Origin: an uncultured Ruminiclostridium sp.
GTDB lineage: Bacteria > Bacillota > Clostridia > Oscillospirales > Ruminococcaceae
Assembly: GCA_947624435.1 (NCBI GenBank)
Contig: CANQKE010000001.1
Span: 1-64,000 of the forward strand
Length of the DNA stretch: 64,000 nucleotides
Direction: 5' to 3'
Shown here: positions 1 through 9,417 of the stretch, one piece after another
Layout: the number at the start of each line of letters is the position of its first letter
Numbering within the stretch: position 1 is the first letter of the stretch
Translations under genes and position numbers: made by a program
The notes under the pieces: model-generated
The model's input: the letters and a program-made list of their open reading frames with translations, nothing else
The model's database searches: none
What the model was told of the DNA's origin: nothing

Positions 1-76
1 GCGGATTTAGCTCATCCGGTAGAGCGCCACCTTGCCAAGGTGGAGGTAGCGAGTTCGAGCCTCGTAATCCGCTCCA
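1..76 (+). tRNA. tRNA-Gly (anticodon GCC)
   Basis: A complete cloverleaf can be drawn. The acceptor stem GCGGATT pairs with AATCCGC, the anticodon arm CCACC/GGTGG encloses the loop TTGCCAA with GCC at 34-36, the T arm carries GTTCGAG, and CCA is encoded at 74-76. It is the first feature of the window, so a longer tRNA cluster may lie upstream. Confidence 0.97.
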
Positions 77-81
77 GATAC

Positions 82-155
82 GGCGCTATAGCCAAGTGGT
101 AAGGCATTGGTCTGCAACACCATGATCCCCGGTTCAAATCCGGGTGGCGCCTCCA
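82..155 (+). tRNA. tRNA-Cys (anticodon GCA)
   Basis: The acceptor stem GGCGCTA pairs with TGGCGCC (one G-T pair), the anticodon loop is CTGCAAC giving GCA, the T loop is GTTCAAATC, and a CCA end is encoded. It lies 5 nt after tRNA-Gly and just before a strong terminator, so the two are presumably one transcript. Confidence 0.97.
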
Positions 156-157
156 AA

Positions 158-205
158 AAAAACTACCGTTTTCCAAACGATCAGGTTTAGAAAACGGTAG
201 TTTTT
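158..205. terminator. Bidirectional intrinsic terminator
   Basis: A 16-bp perfect stem (arms about 158-173 and 190-205) is flanked by A-runs on the left and T-runs on the right. It can stop the tRNA transcript on the plus strand and the GNAT/pfkA transcript on the minus strand. Confidence 0.9.
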
Positions 206-208
206 CTT

Positions 209-679
209 TTAATCCTTTTTGTATAATACCAGCGTCATTTTGTCGTTTATCACGGTTATCTTTCCGGTCTGACGGTATCCCGCTTTTTCATACAGGCGGC
301 AGCTTCCGGTTTCCTGCAATACGGTTTCTAATTCCCAGTTTGAATTGCCGTGGATATCCTCTGCTTTTCGGATAGCTTTTAGCGCTATGCCTTTTCTGCG
401 ATAGGGCGGCATTACGAAAATAGGGGATATTTTTTTCGCCCTATCCGATTTTTTGTCGTCTATCACTCTTACAGCGCCTACAATATCATTGTCCACCTGA
501 ATGAAGTAATAATATGTAAACGGCTGCTTCAGCCGCTCGATAATTTTGCTCAGCGGTTCGGCGGCGGGGCTGGTATTAGTATCGTGATATTTGTTATACA
601 TATCCGAAAAGGCTTCGACCTGCATCTTCCAAAGGCGTTCGCCGTCTTTTAGGCCGGCACGGATCAATTTTAAGTCCAT
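209..679 (-). CDS. GNAT family N-acetyltransferase
   Basis: A 156-aa single-domain acetyltransferase. The acetyl-CoA binding motif A is visible around residues 86-101, with the R-R-K-G-I-A pyrophosphate loop at 94-99 after a beta strand ending P-I-F-V, and the C-terminal part (L-Y-E-K-A-G-Y) is the usual motif B region. The acyl acceptor cannot be told from sequence. It starts one base downstream of the pfkA stop, so the two genes are co-transcribed. The tyrosine-rich stretch around residues 55-60 is unremarkable for the family. Family assignment is sure; substrate is unknown. Confidence 0.88.
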   Translation of the reverse strand: MDLKLIRAGLKDGERLWKMQVEAFSDMYNKYHDTNTSPAAEPLSKIIERLKQPFTYYYFIQVDNDIVGAVRVIDDKKSDRAKKISPIFVMPPYRRKGIALKAIRKAEDIHGNSNWELETVLQETGSCRLYEKAGYRQTGKITVINDKMTLVLYKKD

Positions 680-680
680 T

Positions 681-1766
681 TTAGTCTCCGAAAGATACTC
701 CTATGCTTCTTCCGGTGATGACTAGCTCGTCGTCCTCTTTTACGAATTTTGTTTTCATCGTAACGTCGGACAGCTTGTTTTCGGTGATGTCATTGCCTAT
801 TTTAGCTACGGTATAGCCGTATTTTTCTTCTTTTATCAGCATAGCGGCTCTCGCGCCGAATTTTGTCGCAAGCACGCGGTCATAAGCTGACGGACTGCCG
901 CCGCGCAGGATATGTCCCGGCACGACCGCCCTCGTTTCCACTCCGGTAGCGGCTTCTATCTGCTTTGCTATGCGGTTGGTAACGGTGGTCTCGCCAGATT
1001 CCGCACGCTTTTTAGCGCGTTCTTTCTTTTTCATCGCCGCTTCCTGCTTGTCCATCGCACCCTCGGCTACAGCGATTATCGAGAATCTCTTGCCGGATTC
1101 GGCGCGTTTTTCGCAGGCGTCTATGACCTTGTTTATGCTGTAGGGTATCTCCGGTATAAGGATTATATCCGCGCCGCCCGCGATACCGGAATAAAGCGTC
1201 AGCCAGCCGGCCTTGTTGCCCATTATCTCAATTACCATTATCCTGCGGTGAGAGGTAGCGGTAGTATGCAGACGGTCAAGCACCTCTGTTCCTATATCTA
1301 CTGCGGTATGAAATCCGAAAGTTACGTCGGTGCCCCAGATATCGTTGTCTATGGTCTTGGGCAGACCGATTATGTTCAGTCCCTCCTCGGAAAGCAGGTT
1401 AGCGGTCTTGTGAGTGCCGTTTCCTCCGAGAGTAAGTATGCAGTCTAATTTCTGCTCTTTATAGGTGGACTTCATCTCGGCGACTTTATCTATGTTATCC
1501 TCTTCAATGACCTGCATCATTTTGTAAGGCGTGCGCTTAGTACCGAGAATGGTGCCGCCTTGCGTAAGTATACCGGAAAAATCCTCCGGCTTCATAAGCC
1601 GGCAGTCATTGTGGATAAGTCCGTGAAATCCGTCGGATATACCGATTATTTCGATATTATCCTCCCCAAACATGGTGTAGCAGGCTTTTGCCGCACCGCG
1701 TATCGTGGCGTTGAGTCCGGGGCAGTCCCCTCCGCTGGTAAGTATTCCTATTCTGCGCTTTGCCAT
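681..1766 (-). CDS. pfkA: 6-phosphofructokinase, class III (G/K type)
   Basis: A 361-aa phosphofructokinase that phosphorylates fructose 6-phosphate in glycolysis. The phosphate loop G-G-D-C-P-G-L-N is at about 12-19 and the catalytic T-I-D-N-D at 138-142. The two specificity positions are mixed: the nucleotide motif reads G-G-N-G-T (114-118), with Gly where ATP enzymes have it, while P-K-T-I-D has the Lys usual in pyrophosphate enzymes. This Gly/Lys pairing is typical of the mixed-substrate group III enzymes, many of which use ATP, so the donor is not certain. The start has an AAAGGA ribosome site. A GNAT gene follows after one base. Confidence 0.93.
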   Translation of the reverse strand: MAKRRIGILTSGGDCPGLNATIRGAAKACYTMFGEDNIEIIGISDGFHGLIHNDCRLMKPEDFSGILTQGGTILGTKRTPYKMMQVIEEDNIDKVAEMKSTYKEQKLDCILTLGGNGTHKTANLLSEEGLNIIGLPKTIDNDIWGTDVTFGFHTAVDIGTEVLDRLHTTATSHRRIMVIEIMGNKAGWLTLYSGIAGGADIILIPEIPYSINKVIDACEKRAESGKRFSIIAVAEGAMDKQEAAMKKKERAKKRAESGETTVTNRIAKQIEAATGVETRAVVPGHILRGGSPSAYDRVLATKFGARAAMLIKEEKYGYTVAKIGNDITENKLSDVTMKTKFVKEDDELVITGRSIGVSFGD

Positions 1767-1876
1767 TTTTGCAGGTTCCTTTCTTTATCAAGATCCGGAT
1801 AATTTATCCTATATATTATACTATCATAAATTATCCTTCCTGTCAAGAATGACAAAGCTCAAACAACAGCTTGTAC

Positions 1877-1905
1877 TTGAAAACGTTTTTACAATGTGGT
1901 AAAAT
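1877..1905 (+). promoter_or_regulatory. Sigma-A promoter for comF
   Basis: TTGAAA (1877-1882), a 17-bp spacer and TAAAAT (1900-1905), with an extended TG just upstream of the -10. It lies about 105 bp upstream of the comF start. Confidence 0.75.
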
Positions 1906-2011
1906 AATTACAGAGCCATTATTTTACTATTATGTCCAATACCTCGTCGTTTCGATCCATCGGAAATATGACCGGCTTTTGACGGACATTTTTTTGAAAG
2001 GCATTTATTTT

Positions 2012-2740
2012 ATGAAAAGCACCGACTGTGTAATACCTGCCGCAAAGCGTTTTTTCAGAAAAGCCGCGGATATACTGTATCCCGCGCGCTGTCCTGTATG
2101 CGAAAAGCTTATCCCTCTCGGAAAATATATCTGTGACGAATGTAATTCAACTTTTGAATACAAAAACTGTGAAACCAACGTTTCCGGCTTTCCGCTGTAC
2201 TATGTCTGTGAGTATAACAGCGTTTCACAGAAGATAGTGCTGGGCGCTAAAAACGACTGGGACGGCGACAAGCTGGATTTTATGGCGAAAGCTGTTTGCG
2301 ATATGCTTGACCAATACGGGCTGCGGGATAATTTTGATGCCGTGATCCCGGTGCCTATAAGCAAAAAGAGCCGTATGGAAAGAGGCTACAACCAGACCGA
2401 GAAGATAGCGGGTAAAATATCGGAGCTTAGCGGGCTGAAAGTAATAAAAGCCGTGAAGAAGATCAAAAATACCGCCCAGCAAAAGCAACTTGGACGTTCA
2501 GACAGATTGAAAAACCTGAACGGTGCTTTCGCTGTCAATGAATATTGCGATATAAAAGGGAAAACCGTACTGCTGCTCGATGACGTTTGCACGACCGGCG
2601 CTACTTTTACGCAGACGGCCAAAGTTCTTATGAATGCCGGCTGCGCGGGAGTTGTATGCGTATGCTTTGCAAGAGCGGTGCTTTCTTTTGAAGACGGAGA
2701 TAGTAAAGATAAGGAATACGCCGATACGGAATGTCGGTGA
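2012..2740 (+). CDS. comF: ComF family phosphoribosyltransferase-like protein
   Basis: 242 aa. ComF proteins are cytosolic competence/DNA-uptake factors with a PRTase fold. A zinc-ribbon-like N-terminus is visible (C-P-V-C at about 28-31, then C-D-E-C and a further Cys) and the PRPP-binding loop V-L-L-L-D-D-V-C-T-T-G-A-T lies near residue 185. The ATG at 2012 was chosen because GAAAGG sits 10 nt upstream; a longer reading frame back to 1871 would run into the promoter -35 and has no ribosome site. It stands alone between its own promoter and the xylB promoter. Confidence 0.88.
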   Translation: MKSTDCVIPAAKRFFRKAADILYPARCPVCEKLIPLGKYICDECNSTFEYKNCETNVSGFPLYYVCEYNSVSQKIVLGAKNDWDGDKLDFMAKAVCDMLDQYGLRDNFDAVIPVPISKKSRMERGYNQTEKIAGKISELSGLKVIKAVKKIKNTAQQKQLGRSDRLKNLNGAFAVNEYCDIKGKTVLLLDDVCTTGATFTQTAKVLMNAGCAGVVCVCFARAVLSFEDGDSKDKEYADTECR

Positions 2741-2800
2741 GTCGAAAAAATTTTTTCCGCCAGTATAAAGGCAAAACAGGACAAGCGGCCGATTTTGCTA

Positions 2801-2830
2801 TTGACAAACGCTCTCAAAATATATTATAAT
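2801..2830 (+). promoter_or_regulatory. Sigma-A promoter for xylB
   Basis: Consensus TTGACA (2801-2806) and TATAAT (2825-2830) with an 18-bp spacer, about 70 bp before the xylB start. Confidence 0.85.
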
Positions 2831-2902
2831 TTACAGTAGATATGACGGTGTTTATCTCCGTCCGTAAAATTTAATAATAACAGAATGAGAGGTAGTTTGA
2901 GT

Positions 2903-4432
2903 ATGGCTTACTTGTTGGGTGTTGATATCGGTACCTCCGGCACAAAAACCGTGCTTTTCAGTGAAGACGGCGCGCCTGTCGCTTCCGCGTTGTATGAGTA
3001 TCCGCTCTACACGCCGCAAAACGGTTACGCGGAGCAGGATCCCGCCGACTGGTGGAATGCCTGTGTGAACAGCATACGCGATGTTGTGGCAAAAAGCGGA
3101 GTACCTGCCGACGAGATAAAGGGCATAGGTCTTTCCGGTCAGATGCACGGATTAGTTATGCTGGACGGTGAAAACAAGGTCATCAGAAACAGTATTATCT
3201 GGTGCGACCAGCGTACTTCCAAAGAAGTAGGCGAGATAACCGAAAAGGTAGGTCACGACCGATTGCTGGCTATCACCGCAAATCCCGCTATAACCGGCTT
3301 TACCGCCGCAAAGATAATGTGGGTAAAGAACAATGAGCCGCAAAATTACGAAAAGTGCCGCCATATCCTGCTGCCGAAGGATTATATAAGGTTCATGCTC
3401 ACCGGAGAGTTTGCGACGGAGGTTTCCGACGCGTCCGGCATGCAGCTTCTGGATATCCCCAAGCGTGACTGGTCAGATGAGGTATTGCAAAAGCTCGGCA
3501 TAGATAAGTCGCTGCTTGCAAAGGTATACGAAAGCCCGGAGATCACCGGTACGGTCACCAAGGCTGTCGCAGAGGCTACAGGACTTAAAGAGGGTACTCC
3601 CGTTGTCGGAGGCGCGGGCGATAACGCCGCCGCAGCGGTAGGCACGGGCGTTGTAGAGGACGGCAAGGCGTTTACCACCATAGGTTCAAGCGGCGTAGTT
3701 TTTGCGCATACCTCAGACATTTCCATTGACCTTAAAGGCAGGGTGCATACCTTCTGCTGCGCGGTACCGGGCTGCTGGCACGTCATGGGCGTTACACAGT
3801 CGGCGGGGCTTTCGCTCAAATGGTTCCGTGACAATTTTGCATGGGGCGAGATGGAAACCGCGCTTTCCATGGGAGTTGACCCCTACTATCTGATGGATAA
3901 AGAAGCCGATAGCGTTCCTATCGGAGCGAATAAGCTGCTGTATATGCCGTATCTTAACGGCGAGCGCACACCTCACCTTGACCCGAACGTAAGGGGCGCG
4001 TTTGTCGGACTTTCCTCGATGCACAAGAAAAAGGATCTGCTCAGGGCGGTAATGGAGGGAGTTTCTTACTCTCTGCGTGACTGCGTAGAGGTCATCCGCG
4101 AGATGAAAATAGACGTCAGCGATATGATGGCGTGCGGAGGCGGAGGCTCTTCACCGCTGTGGCGGCAGATGCTCGCCGACCTTTACGGCTGCGAGGTAAA
4201 GACCACGGCTAATAAAGAGGGGCCGGCGCTCGGCGTAGCGCTGCTCGCCGCTGTGGGCGCGGGCATATATTCCTCCGTACCGGAAGCTTGCCGTGCCGTG
4301 ATAAAGCCGGACAAGATACAAAAGCCTATAGAGGAAAACAGCAGACAGTACGAAAAAGTATATGCGCTTTATAAAAAGCTGTATCCCGCCATGAAGGCAA
4401 ACTATGATGAGCTTGCCGCGCTGGATATATGA
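2903..4432 (+). CDS. xylB: Xylulokinase (FGGY family)
   Basis: 509 aa, usual length for xylulokinase, which phosphorylates D-xylulose to xylulose 5-phosphate. The FGGY N-terminal phosphate loop G-V-D-I-G-T-S-G-T-K is at 6-15, the substrate region S-G-Q-M-H-G-L near 80, the catalytic G-A-G-D-N-A near 235 and the C-terminal G-G-G-G-S-S-P-L-W adenosine motif near 415. The ATG at 2903 is preferred over that at 2885 because the GAGAGGTAG ribosome site lies between them. A transaldolase-like gene follows 64 bp downstream, which fits pentose catabolism. Xylose isomerase and transporter genes are not in the window. Confidence 0.94.
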   Translation: MAYLLGVDIGTSGTKTVLFSEDGAPVASALYEYPLYTPQNGYAEQDPADWWNACVNSIRDVVAKSGVPADEIKGIGLSGQMHGLVMLDGENKVIRNSIIWCDQRTSKEVGEITEKVGHDRLLAITANPAITGFTAAKIMWVKNNEPQNYEKCRHILLPKDYIRFMLTGEFATEVSDASGMQLLDIPKRDWSDEVLQKLGIDKSLLAKVYESPEITGTVTKAVAEATGLKEGTPVVGGAGDNAAAAVGTGVVEDGKAFTTIGSSGVVFAHTSDISIDLKGRVHTFCCAVPGCWHVMGVTQSAGLSLKWFRDNFAWGEMETALSMGVDPYYLMDKEADSVPIGANKLLYMPYLNGERTPHLDPNVRGAFVGLSSMHKKKDLLRAVMEGVSYSLRDCVEVIREMKIDVSDMMACGGGGSSPLWRQMLADLYGCEVKTTANKEGPALGVALLAAVGAGIYSSVPEACRAVIKPDKIQKPIEENSRQYEKVYALYKKLYPAMKANYDELAALDI

Positions 4433-4496
4433 TCAAAGGACATTATCGGTAAAACGATAAAATATATTATCGGGACTACCCGAAAAGGAGCAGGAA

Positions 4497-5147
4497 ATGA
4501 AATTATTTATCGACACCGCCAATGTAGCGGATATCAAACGCGCAAACGATATGGGCGTTATCTGCGGAGTTACCACTAATCCGTCGCTTATTGCCAAGGA
4601 GGGCAGAGATTTCAAGGAAGTAGTCAAGGAGATAACCGAGATCGTTGACGGTCCTATTTCGGCCGAGGTCATTTCTCTTGAGGCTGACAAGATGGTAGAA
4701 GAGGCGCTTCCTCTCGCGGCTATCCATAAGAATATCGTTATCAAGCTGCCTATGTGCGAGGAAGGTCTTAAGGCCTGCAAGGAGCTTACCAAGCGCGGCA
4801 TAAAGACGAACGTTACACTTGTTTTCTCCGCGGCACAGGCTTTGCTCGCCGCAAGAGCGGGAGCCACCTTTGTAAGCCCGTTCCTCGGCAGACTTGACGA
4901 TATCGGAATGGAAGGCATGGCGCTTATCGAAGAGATAGTCGACATATTCAACGTACAGGGCATAGAGACCGAGATAATCGCGGCTTCTATCCGTAATCCT
5001 ATCCATGTTACCGCCGCCGCAAGAGCAGGCTGCGATATCGCTACCGTTCCGATGAACGTTATCCTGCAAATGCTCAAGCACCCGCTTACCGATAACGGTA
5101 TAGAAAGATTCCTCAAGGATTGGGAAGGCTTTACCGCAAAGCACTGA
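4497..5147 (+). CDS. tal: Transaldolase / fructose-6-phosphate aldolase family
   Basis: 216 aa, the short (class 3A/MipB-FSA) transaldolase type. It starts M-K-L-F-I-D-T-A-N, has T-T-N-P-S-L at about 26-31 and the Schiff-base lysine in V-I-K-L-P-M near residue 83. Family members of this length are either transaldolases moving dihydroxyacetone units or fructose-6-phosphate aldolases; sequence reading alone does not separate them. An AAAGGAG site precedes the start. Lying between xylB and glyA, it probably serves the non-oxidative pentose phosphate pathway. Confidence 0.9.
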   Translation: MKLFIDTANVADIKRANDMGVICGVTTNPSLIAKEGRDFKEVVKEITEIVDGPISAEVISLEADKMVEEALPLAAIHKNIVIKLPMCEEGLKACKELTKRGIKTNVTLVFSAAQALLAARAGATFVSPFLGRLDDIGMEGMALIEEIVDIFNVQGIETEIIAASIRNPIHVTAAARAGCDIATVPMNVILQMLKHPLTDNGIERFLKDWEGFTAKH

Positions 5148-5190
5148 CGTTCAAAACGTATAACGTAAGTGAGAAAGGGACTGAAATACA

Positions 5191-6447
5191 ATGTATAATG
5201 ACCTTATTGACAGCATCGGCTTTATCGGGAACGTTGACCCGGAGGTCTCCGATGCTATGGGCAAGGAGCTTGCCAGACAGAGGAGAAACCTTGAGCTTAT
5301 TGCCAGCGAGAACATCGTATCTCCCGCAGTGATGGCCGCAATGGGCAGCGTGCTTACCAACAAGTACGCCGAGGGTTATCCCGCAAAGCGTTATTACGGC
5401 GGCTGCGAGGCTGTGGATATAGTCGAGAACATCGCTATTGAACGCGCCTGCAAGCTGTTCGGTGCAAAATATGCCAACGTGCAGCCGCACTCCGGCGCAC
5501 AGGCGAACACCGCGGTATACTTTGCACTGCTTGAACCGGGCGATACGGTACTTGGAATGAGCTTAGCCCACGGCGGACATCTTACCCACGGCTCTCCGGT
5601 AAATATTTCCGGTAAGTATTTTAATTTCGTTTCATACGGACTTGATGAAAACACCGGAATGATAGACTATGACGCTGTTGCGGCGCTTGCCAAGGAGCAT
5701 AAGCCTAAGCTGATAGTAGCCGGCGCAAGCGCATATCCCAGAGCGATAGATTTTGAAAAGATGGCGCAGATAGCAAAGAGCGTCGGCGCGTACCTGATGG
5801 TGGATATGGCGCATATTGCCGGACTGGTCGCAGGCGGGATGCACATGTCGCCGGTACCTTATGCCGACATCGTCACGACTACCACTCATAAGACGCTCAG
5901 AGGGCCTAGAGGAGGACTTATCCTCACTAACGACGAGGAGCTTGCTAAGAAGATAAACAAGGCTATTTTCCCCGGCACGCAGGGCGGTCCGCTGATGCAC
6001 ATCATCGCTGCTAAGGCCGTTTGCTTCGGCGAGGCGCTGAAGCCGGAGTTTACCGAGTATGCAAAGCAGACGGTGAAGAACGCCGCCGCTTTAGCCGATA
6101 CTCTTTTGCAAAAGGGCTTTAAGCTGGTTTCAGGCGGTACGGACAATCATCTTATGCTGGTGGATCTCCAACCGTTCAACATTACCGGTAAGGAACTGGA
6201 AAAGAAGCTGGACGAGGTGTATATTACCGTCAATAAGAACGCTATACCGAACGACCCGCAAAGTCCGTTTATCACAAGCGGCGTCAGAATAGGTACTCCT
6301 GCCGTTACCACCAGAGGCTTGAAAGAGGACGACATGAAGGTCATCGGTGAATGTATTTATCTCACCGCGTCCGATTTTGATACCAATGCCGATAAAGTCA
6401 GAGAGATCGTTTCAGGCATTTGTAAGAAGTACCCGTTATACGAATAA
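5191..6447 (+). CDS. glyA: Serine hydroxymethyltransferase
   Basis: 418 aa, full length. This PLP enzyme interconverts serine and glycine with tetrahydrofolate. The N-terminus has L-I-A-S-E-N, the Y-G-G-C and S-G-A-Q-A-N motifs follow, and the PLP lysine is in [14 protein letters not shown] near residue 230. It begins 43 bp after the transaldolase, so it may share the xylB transcript, and a hairpin follows its stop. Confidence 0.97.
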   Translation: MYNDLIDSIGFIGNVDPEVSDAMGKELARQRRNLELIASENIVSPAVMAAMGSVLTNKYAEGYPAKRYYGGCEAVDIVENIAIERACKLFGAKYANVQPHSGAQANTAVYFALLEPGDTVLGMSLAHGGHLTHGSPVNISGKYFNFVSYGLDENTGMIDYDAVAALAKEHKPKLIVAGASAYPRAIDFEKMAQIAKSVGAYLMVDMAHIAGLVAGGMHMSPVPYADIVTTTTHKTLRGPRGGLILTNDEELAKKINKAIFPGTQGGPLMHIIAAKAVCFGEALKPEFTEYAKQTVKNAAALADTLLQKGFKLVSGGTDNHLMLVDLQPFNITGKELEKKLDEVYITVNKNAIPNDPQSPFITSGVRIGTPAVTTRGLKEDDMKVIGECIYLTASDFDTNADKVREIVSGICKKYPLYE

Positions 6448-6455
6448 AATACAGG

Positions 6456-6485
6456 CAAAACGAGAGAACGTATTCCCTCGTTTTG
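6456..6485 (+). terminator. Hairpin after glyA
   Basis: CAAAACGAG pairs with CTCGTTTTG around a 12-nt loop (6456-6485). The T-tract is interrupted (TTGGTTTAGGG), so termination is probably partial. Confidence 0.55.
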
Positions 6486-6545
6486 TTGGTTTAGGGAGTT
6501 TTTCGTTAATTATTAATGAACATTGAATAAAGAGAGGAAATAAAA

Positions 6546-7703
6546 ATGGCAAAAGAAACAAGTGAAAGCGAGATCATATTTACCAATTCCAACAGAGTCG
6601 CTCCGCTCGCGCTGATCGCGTTGAGGGGTTCCGAGCCGCTGGCGGAAAAGATAAACAGCTATCTTGTAGAGTGGTCGAACAACGCAGGCTATAAGTACGA
6701 TAATTTTATTATCGGAAATGAGTGTCCGCGTTTTTCCAGCGGCGACGGAAAGGGTATACTTAAAAGCACCGTCAGGGGCGATGATATTTATCTTATCGTG
6801 GACGTCGGAAATTACAGCTGCACCTACAACATGTTCGGCATGGACAACGCAATGTCGCCGGACGACCATTTCCAGGACTTAAAGCGTATAATTCAGGCGG
6901 TAAGCGGAAAGGCGCACAGGATAAACGTCATAATGCCTATACTTTACGGCGGCAGACAGCACAGGAGAAATTACCGCGAATCCCTTGACTGTGCGGTAGC
7001 GCTTCAGGAATTAGAGGCTATGGGCGTGGCCAATATCATAACCTTTGACGCGCATGATCCGAGAGTATGCAACGCTATCCCGCTTATGGGATTTGACAAT
7101 GTTATCCCGACTTATCAGGTGCTCAAAGCAATGTTCAACAATATCAAGGACCTGTCGATAAATAAGGATAATTTCATGGTGGTAAGTCCCGACGAGGGCG
7201 CTTTGAACAGAAATATGTACTATGCCTCGGTGCTTGAGGTGGAGATGGGCATGTTTTACAAGCGCCGCGATTATTCGCAGGTGGTAAACGGCAGAAATCC
7301 GATAGTCGCGCATGAGTATCTGGGCAATTCGGTAGAGGGCAAGGACGTGTTCGTTGCCGATGATATTATTTCCTCCGGCGAATCCATGCTGGATATCGCG
7401 GTAGAGCTTAAAAAGCGTAAGGCAAGAAGAATAATCACTTACGCTACATATCCGTTGTTTACTAACGGCCTTGAAAAATTCGACCAGGCGCATAAGGACG
7501 GCATGATAGATTATGTGTTCGGCACGAATCTGACCTACCGCACTCCGGAGCTTCTTTCGAGAGAATGGTTCTGCGACGTTGACGTATCAAAGTATATCGC
7601 ATACCTTATTATGGCGCTGAATCACGACGTTTCCACCGGAAAGGTCATAGACCCGCACAAGAAGATAAGCACGCTGCTTGAAAAGCACAAGAATATAAGA
7701 TAA
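6546..7703 (+). CDS. prs: Ribose-phosphate pyrophosphokinase family protein
   Basis: 385 aa against about 315 for typical PRPP synthetases. Recognisable parts are the flexible-loop equivalent Y-G-G-R-Q-H-R-R near 138-145, the ribose-5-phosphate region V-V-S-P-D-E-G-A near 217, and the PRPP loop F-V-A-D-D-I-I-S-S-G-E-S near 272-283. The N-terminal 60 residues and the C-terminal 40 diverge from the canonical enzyme, so it could be a diverged paralogue. It probably makes PRPP from ribose 5-phosphate and ATP. The start has a GAGAGGAAA site. It is followed 50 bp later by rarA. Confidence 0.85.
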   Translation: MAKETSESEIIFTNSNRVAPLALIALRGSEPLAEKINSYLVEWSNNAGYKYDNFIIGNECPRFSSGDGKGILKSTVRGDDIYLIVDVGNYSCTYNMFGMDNAMSPDDHFQDLKRIIQAVSGKAHRINVIMPILYGGRQHRRNYRESLDCAVALQELEAMGVANIITFDAHDPRVCNAIPLMGFDNVIPTYQVLKAMFNNIKDLSINKDNFMVVSPDEGALNRNMYYASVLEVEMGMFYKRRDYSQVVNGRNPIVAHEYLGNSVEGKDVFVADDIISSGESMLDIAVELKKRKARRIITYATYPLFTNGLEKFDQAHKDGMIDYVFGTNLTYRTPELLSREWFCDVDVSKYIAYLIMALNHDVSTGKVIDPHKKISTLLEKHKNIR

Positions 7704-7753
7704 AAGTTTTCTTGCCGTTCATATAAGGAGATTTTTAGGAAAGGACTGAGAAA

Positions 7754-9004
7754 ATGCCGTTAGCTGACCGTATCCGCCCATCCGCTCTTGAGGATGTGGT
7801 GGGACAAAGCCATATTTTAGCTAAGGGAAAGCCGCTGTACAATATAATCACCAAGGGGCAGATACCCAATATGATATTTTACGGCACCTCCGGCGTCGGA
7901 AAGACCACGGTCGCCAATATTATCGCTAAGCAGACCAGCATGAGCTTGTACCGGCTCAACGGCACTCAGGCTTCGACCTCGGATATAAAGGATATCGTCG
8001 CAAACCTCGGCACATTCAGCGCGGCAAACGGTATACTGCTGTTTTTAGACGAGATACAGTATCTCAATAAAAAGCAGCAGCAGACGTTGCTGGAGTATCT
8101 TGAAAACGGGGATATCACGCTTATTGCGTCTACCACCGAGAACCCGTATTTTTATGTATATAATGCGGTTTTATCGAGATGCACCGTATTCGAGTTCAAG
8201 CCGGTGACGGCAAAGGAGATAGGACCTGCGGTGCGCCGTGCCTTTAGGATCATGGGGGAAGAGCTGGGCTGCGAGTTTTCGGTCGGCGATGACGTTATAG
8301 AGCATATTGCGTATGGCTGCGGCGGAGACGTCCGAAAGGCGGTAAACACCGTGGAGCTTTGCGCTTTATCCTGCGAAAATAACACCGTCACAATGGAAAC
8401 CGCAAAGCTGCTTACTCAGAAAAGCAGTATGAGCTATGACCGTGACGGCGATAAGCATTATGATATTTTGTCGGCGTTCCAGAAATCTATCCGCGGCTCG
8501 GACGAAAATGCCGCGCTGCATTATATGGCAAGGCTGATAGCAGCGGGTGATATCACCTCACTTTGCCGCAGATTACTGGTTACTGCAAGCGAGGATATCG
8601 GACTTGCGTACCCTATGGCTGTTCCTATAGTTAAAGCCTGTGTTGACAGCGCTTTGCAGCTGGGACTTCCGGAGGCTAAAATACCGCTTGCCGAGGCGGT
8701 CATTCTGCTCTGCACATCTCCTAAGTCGAATAGCGCGGTAATGGCGATATCCGAGGCGCTTGCCGACGTTGAAAAGGGCAATACCGGTGATTTTCCCCGC
8801 CACCTGCAAAACGTCCATTATGACGGAGAGGGCGCGGCGGTAAAGGGGCAGCATTATCTTTATCCGCATAACTTCCCGAATCATTATGTAGAACAGCAGT
8901 ATTTGCCCGACGCGATAAAGGATAGAGTGTACTATCATTTCGGCGATAACAAGCTGGAGCAGCAGGCAAAGGATTACCGAGATAAGATAAAAGGGAAGAA
9001 GTAA
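7754..9004 (+). CDS. rarA: Replication-associated recombination protein A (MgsA/RarA AAA ATPase)
   Basis: 416 aa, a clamp-loader-like AAA ATPase acting at stalled forks. Walker A is G-T-S-G-V-G-K-T-T near residue 45, Walker B is L-L-F-L-D-E-I-Q-Y near 95, sensor 1 is A-S-T-T-E-N-P near 125, and the C-terminal MgsA domain with H-L-Q-N-V-H-Y-D-G-E-G is present near 350. The family usually starts with the same L-A-D-R-I-R-P sequence. AGGAAAGGA precedes the ATG. A terminator follows. Confidence 0.95.
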   Translation: MPLADRIRPSALEDVVGQSHILAKGKPLYNIITKGQIPNMIFYGTSGVGKTTVANIIAKQTSMSLYRLNGTQASTSDIKDIVANLGTFSAANGILLFLDEIQYLNKKQQQTLLEYLENGDITLIASTTENPYFYVYNAVLSRCTVFEFKPVTAKEIGPAVRRAFRIMGEELGCEFSVGDDVIEHIAYGCGGDVRKAVNTVELCALSCENNTVTMETAKLLTQKSSMSYDRDGDKHYDILSAFQKSIRGSDENAALHYMARLIAAGDITSLCRRLLVTASEDIGLAYPMAVPIVKACVDSALQLGLPEAKIPLAEAVILLCTSPKSNSAVMAISEALADVEKGNTGDFPRHLQNVHYDGEGAAVKGQHYLYPHNFPNHYVEQQYLPDAIKDRVYYHFGDNKLEQQAKDYRDKIKGKK

Positions 9005-9026
9005 ATTCGCTCGTAAATTTTTGACC

Positions 9027-9061
9027 CACCCTAAAGGCCGGACGGCTTTTAGGGTGATTTT
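9027..9061 (+). terminator. Intrinsic terminator after rarA
   Basis: CACCCTAAA (9027-9035) pairs with TTTAGGGTG (9048-9056), followed by a T-run broken by one A. The last codons of the convergent TauE/SafE gene lie inside the right arm. Confidence 0.75.
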
Positions 9062-9417
9062 TCGCTGTCCGGCGATTTTTTATGAAAAATTTCTTTTATC
9101 CCGACAATAATAAGCAGCACGGCAAACAATTTTTTAAGCAGCGCAGCTTCGATATATATGCCCGCTATACTTCCGACCGCTGCGCCTATAAGTCCGTAAA
9201 AGCCGAATTTTTTTACCTTTTCCCGGTCGATGAGCTTGTTTTTGGCATGTATTATCAGCGACAGCAGCGCGATAGGCAGAAAAAACAACAGATTTGCACC
9301 CTGCGCTATAGCCTGCGGGGTATTTGTAAATGCCGAAAGATATACCAGAAAGATAAATCCTCCGCCAAGTCCCATTGACGCCGCGGCGCCGGTCAGCAGA
9401 CCTATTATAATATTCAT
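9049..9417 (-). CDS. TauE/SafE family permease, half-length protein (second of a pair)
   Basis: 122 aa with three to four hydrophobic segments and the G-L-G-G-G-F-I-F glycine-rich motif near the N-terminus. TauE/SafE proteins are sulfite/organosulfonate or similar anion exporters, usually about 250 aa with two such repeats in one chain. The ATG at 9417 has AAGGA 10 nt upstream; the frame is open further but has no start signal. Its start overlaps the stop of the preceding gene (ATGA), so the two half proteins are translationally coupled and probably form a heterodimer. The C-terminal tail is charged. Confidence 0.8.
   Translation of the reverse strand: MNIIIGLLTGAAASMGLGGGFIFLVYLSAFTNTPQAIAQGANLLFFLPIALLSLIIHAKNKLIDREKVKKFGFYGLIGAAVGSIAGIYIEAALLKKLFAVLLIIVGIKEIFHKKSPDSEKSP

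Noticed and set aside
912..1448. 178-codon frame on plus inside pfkA
   Set aside because: Antisense shadow of a well-conserved gene.
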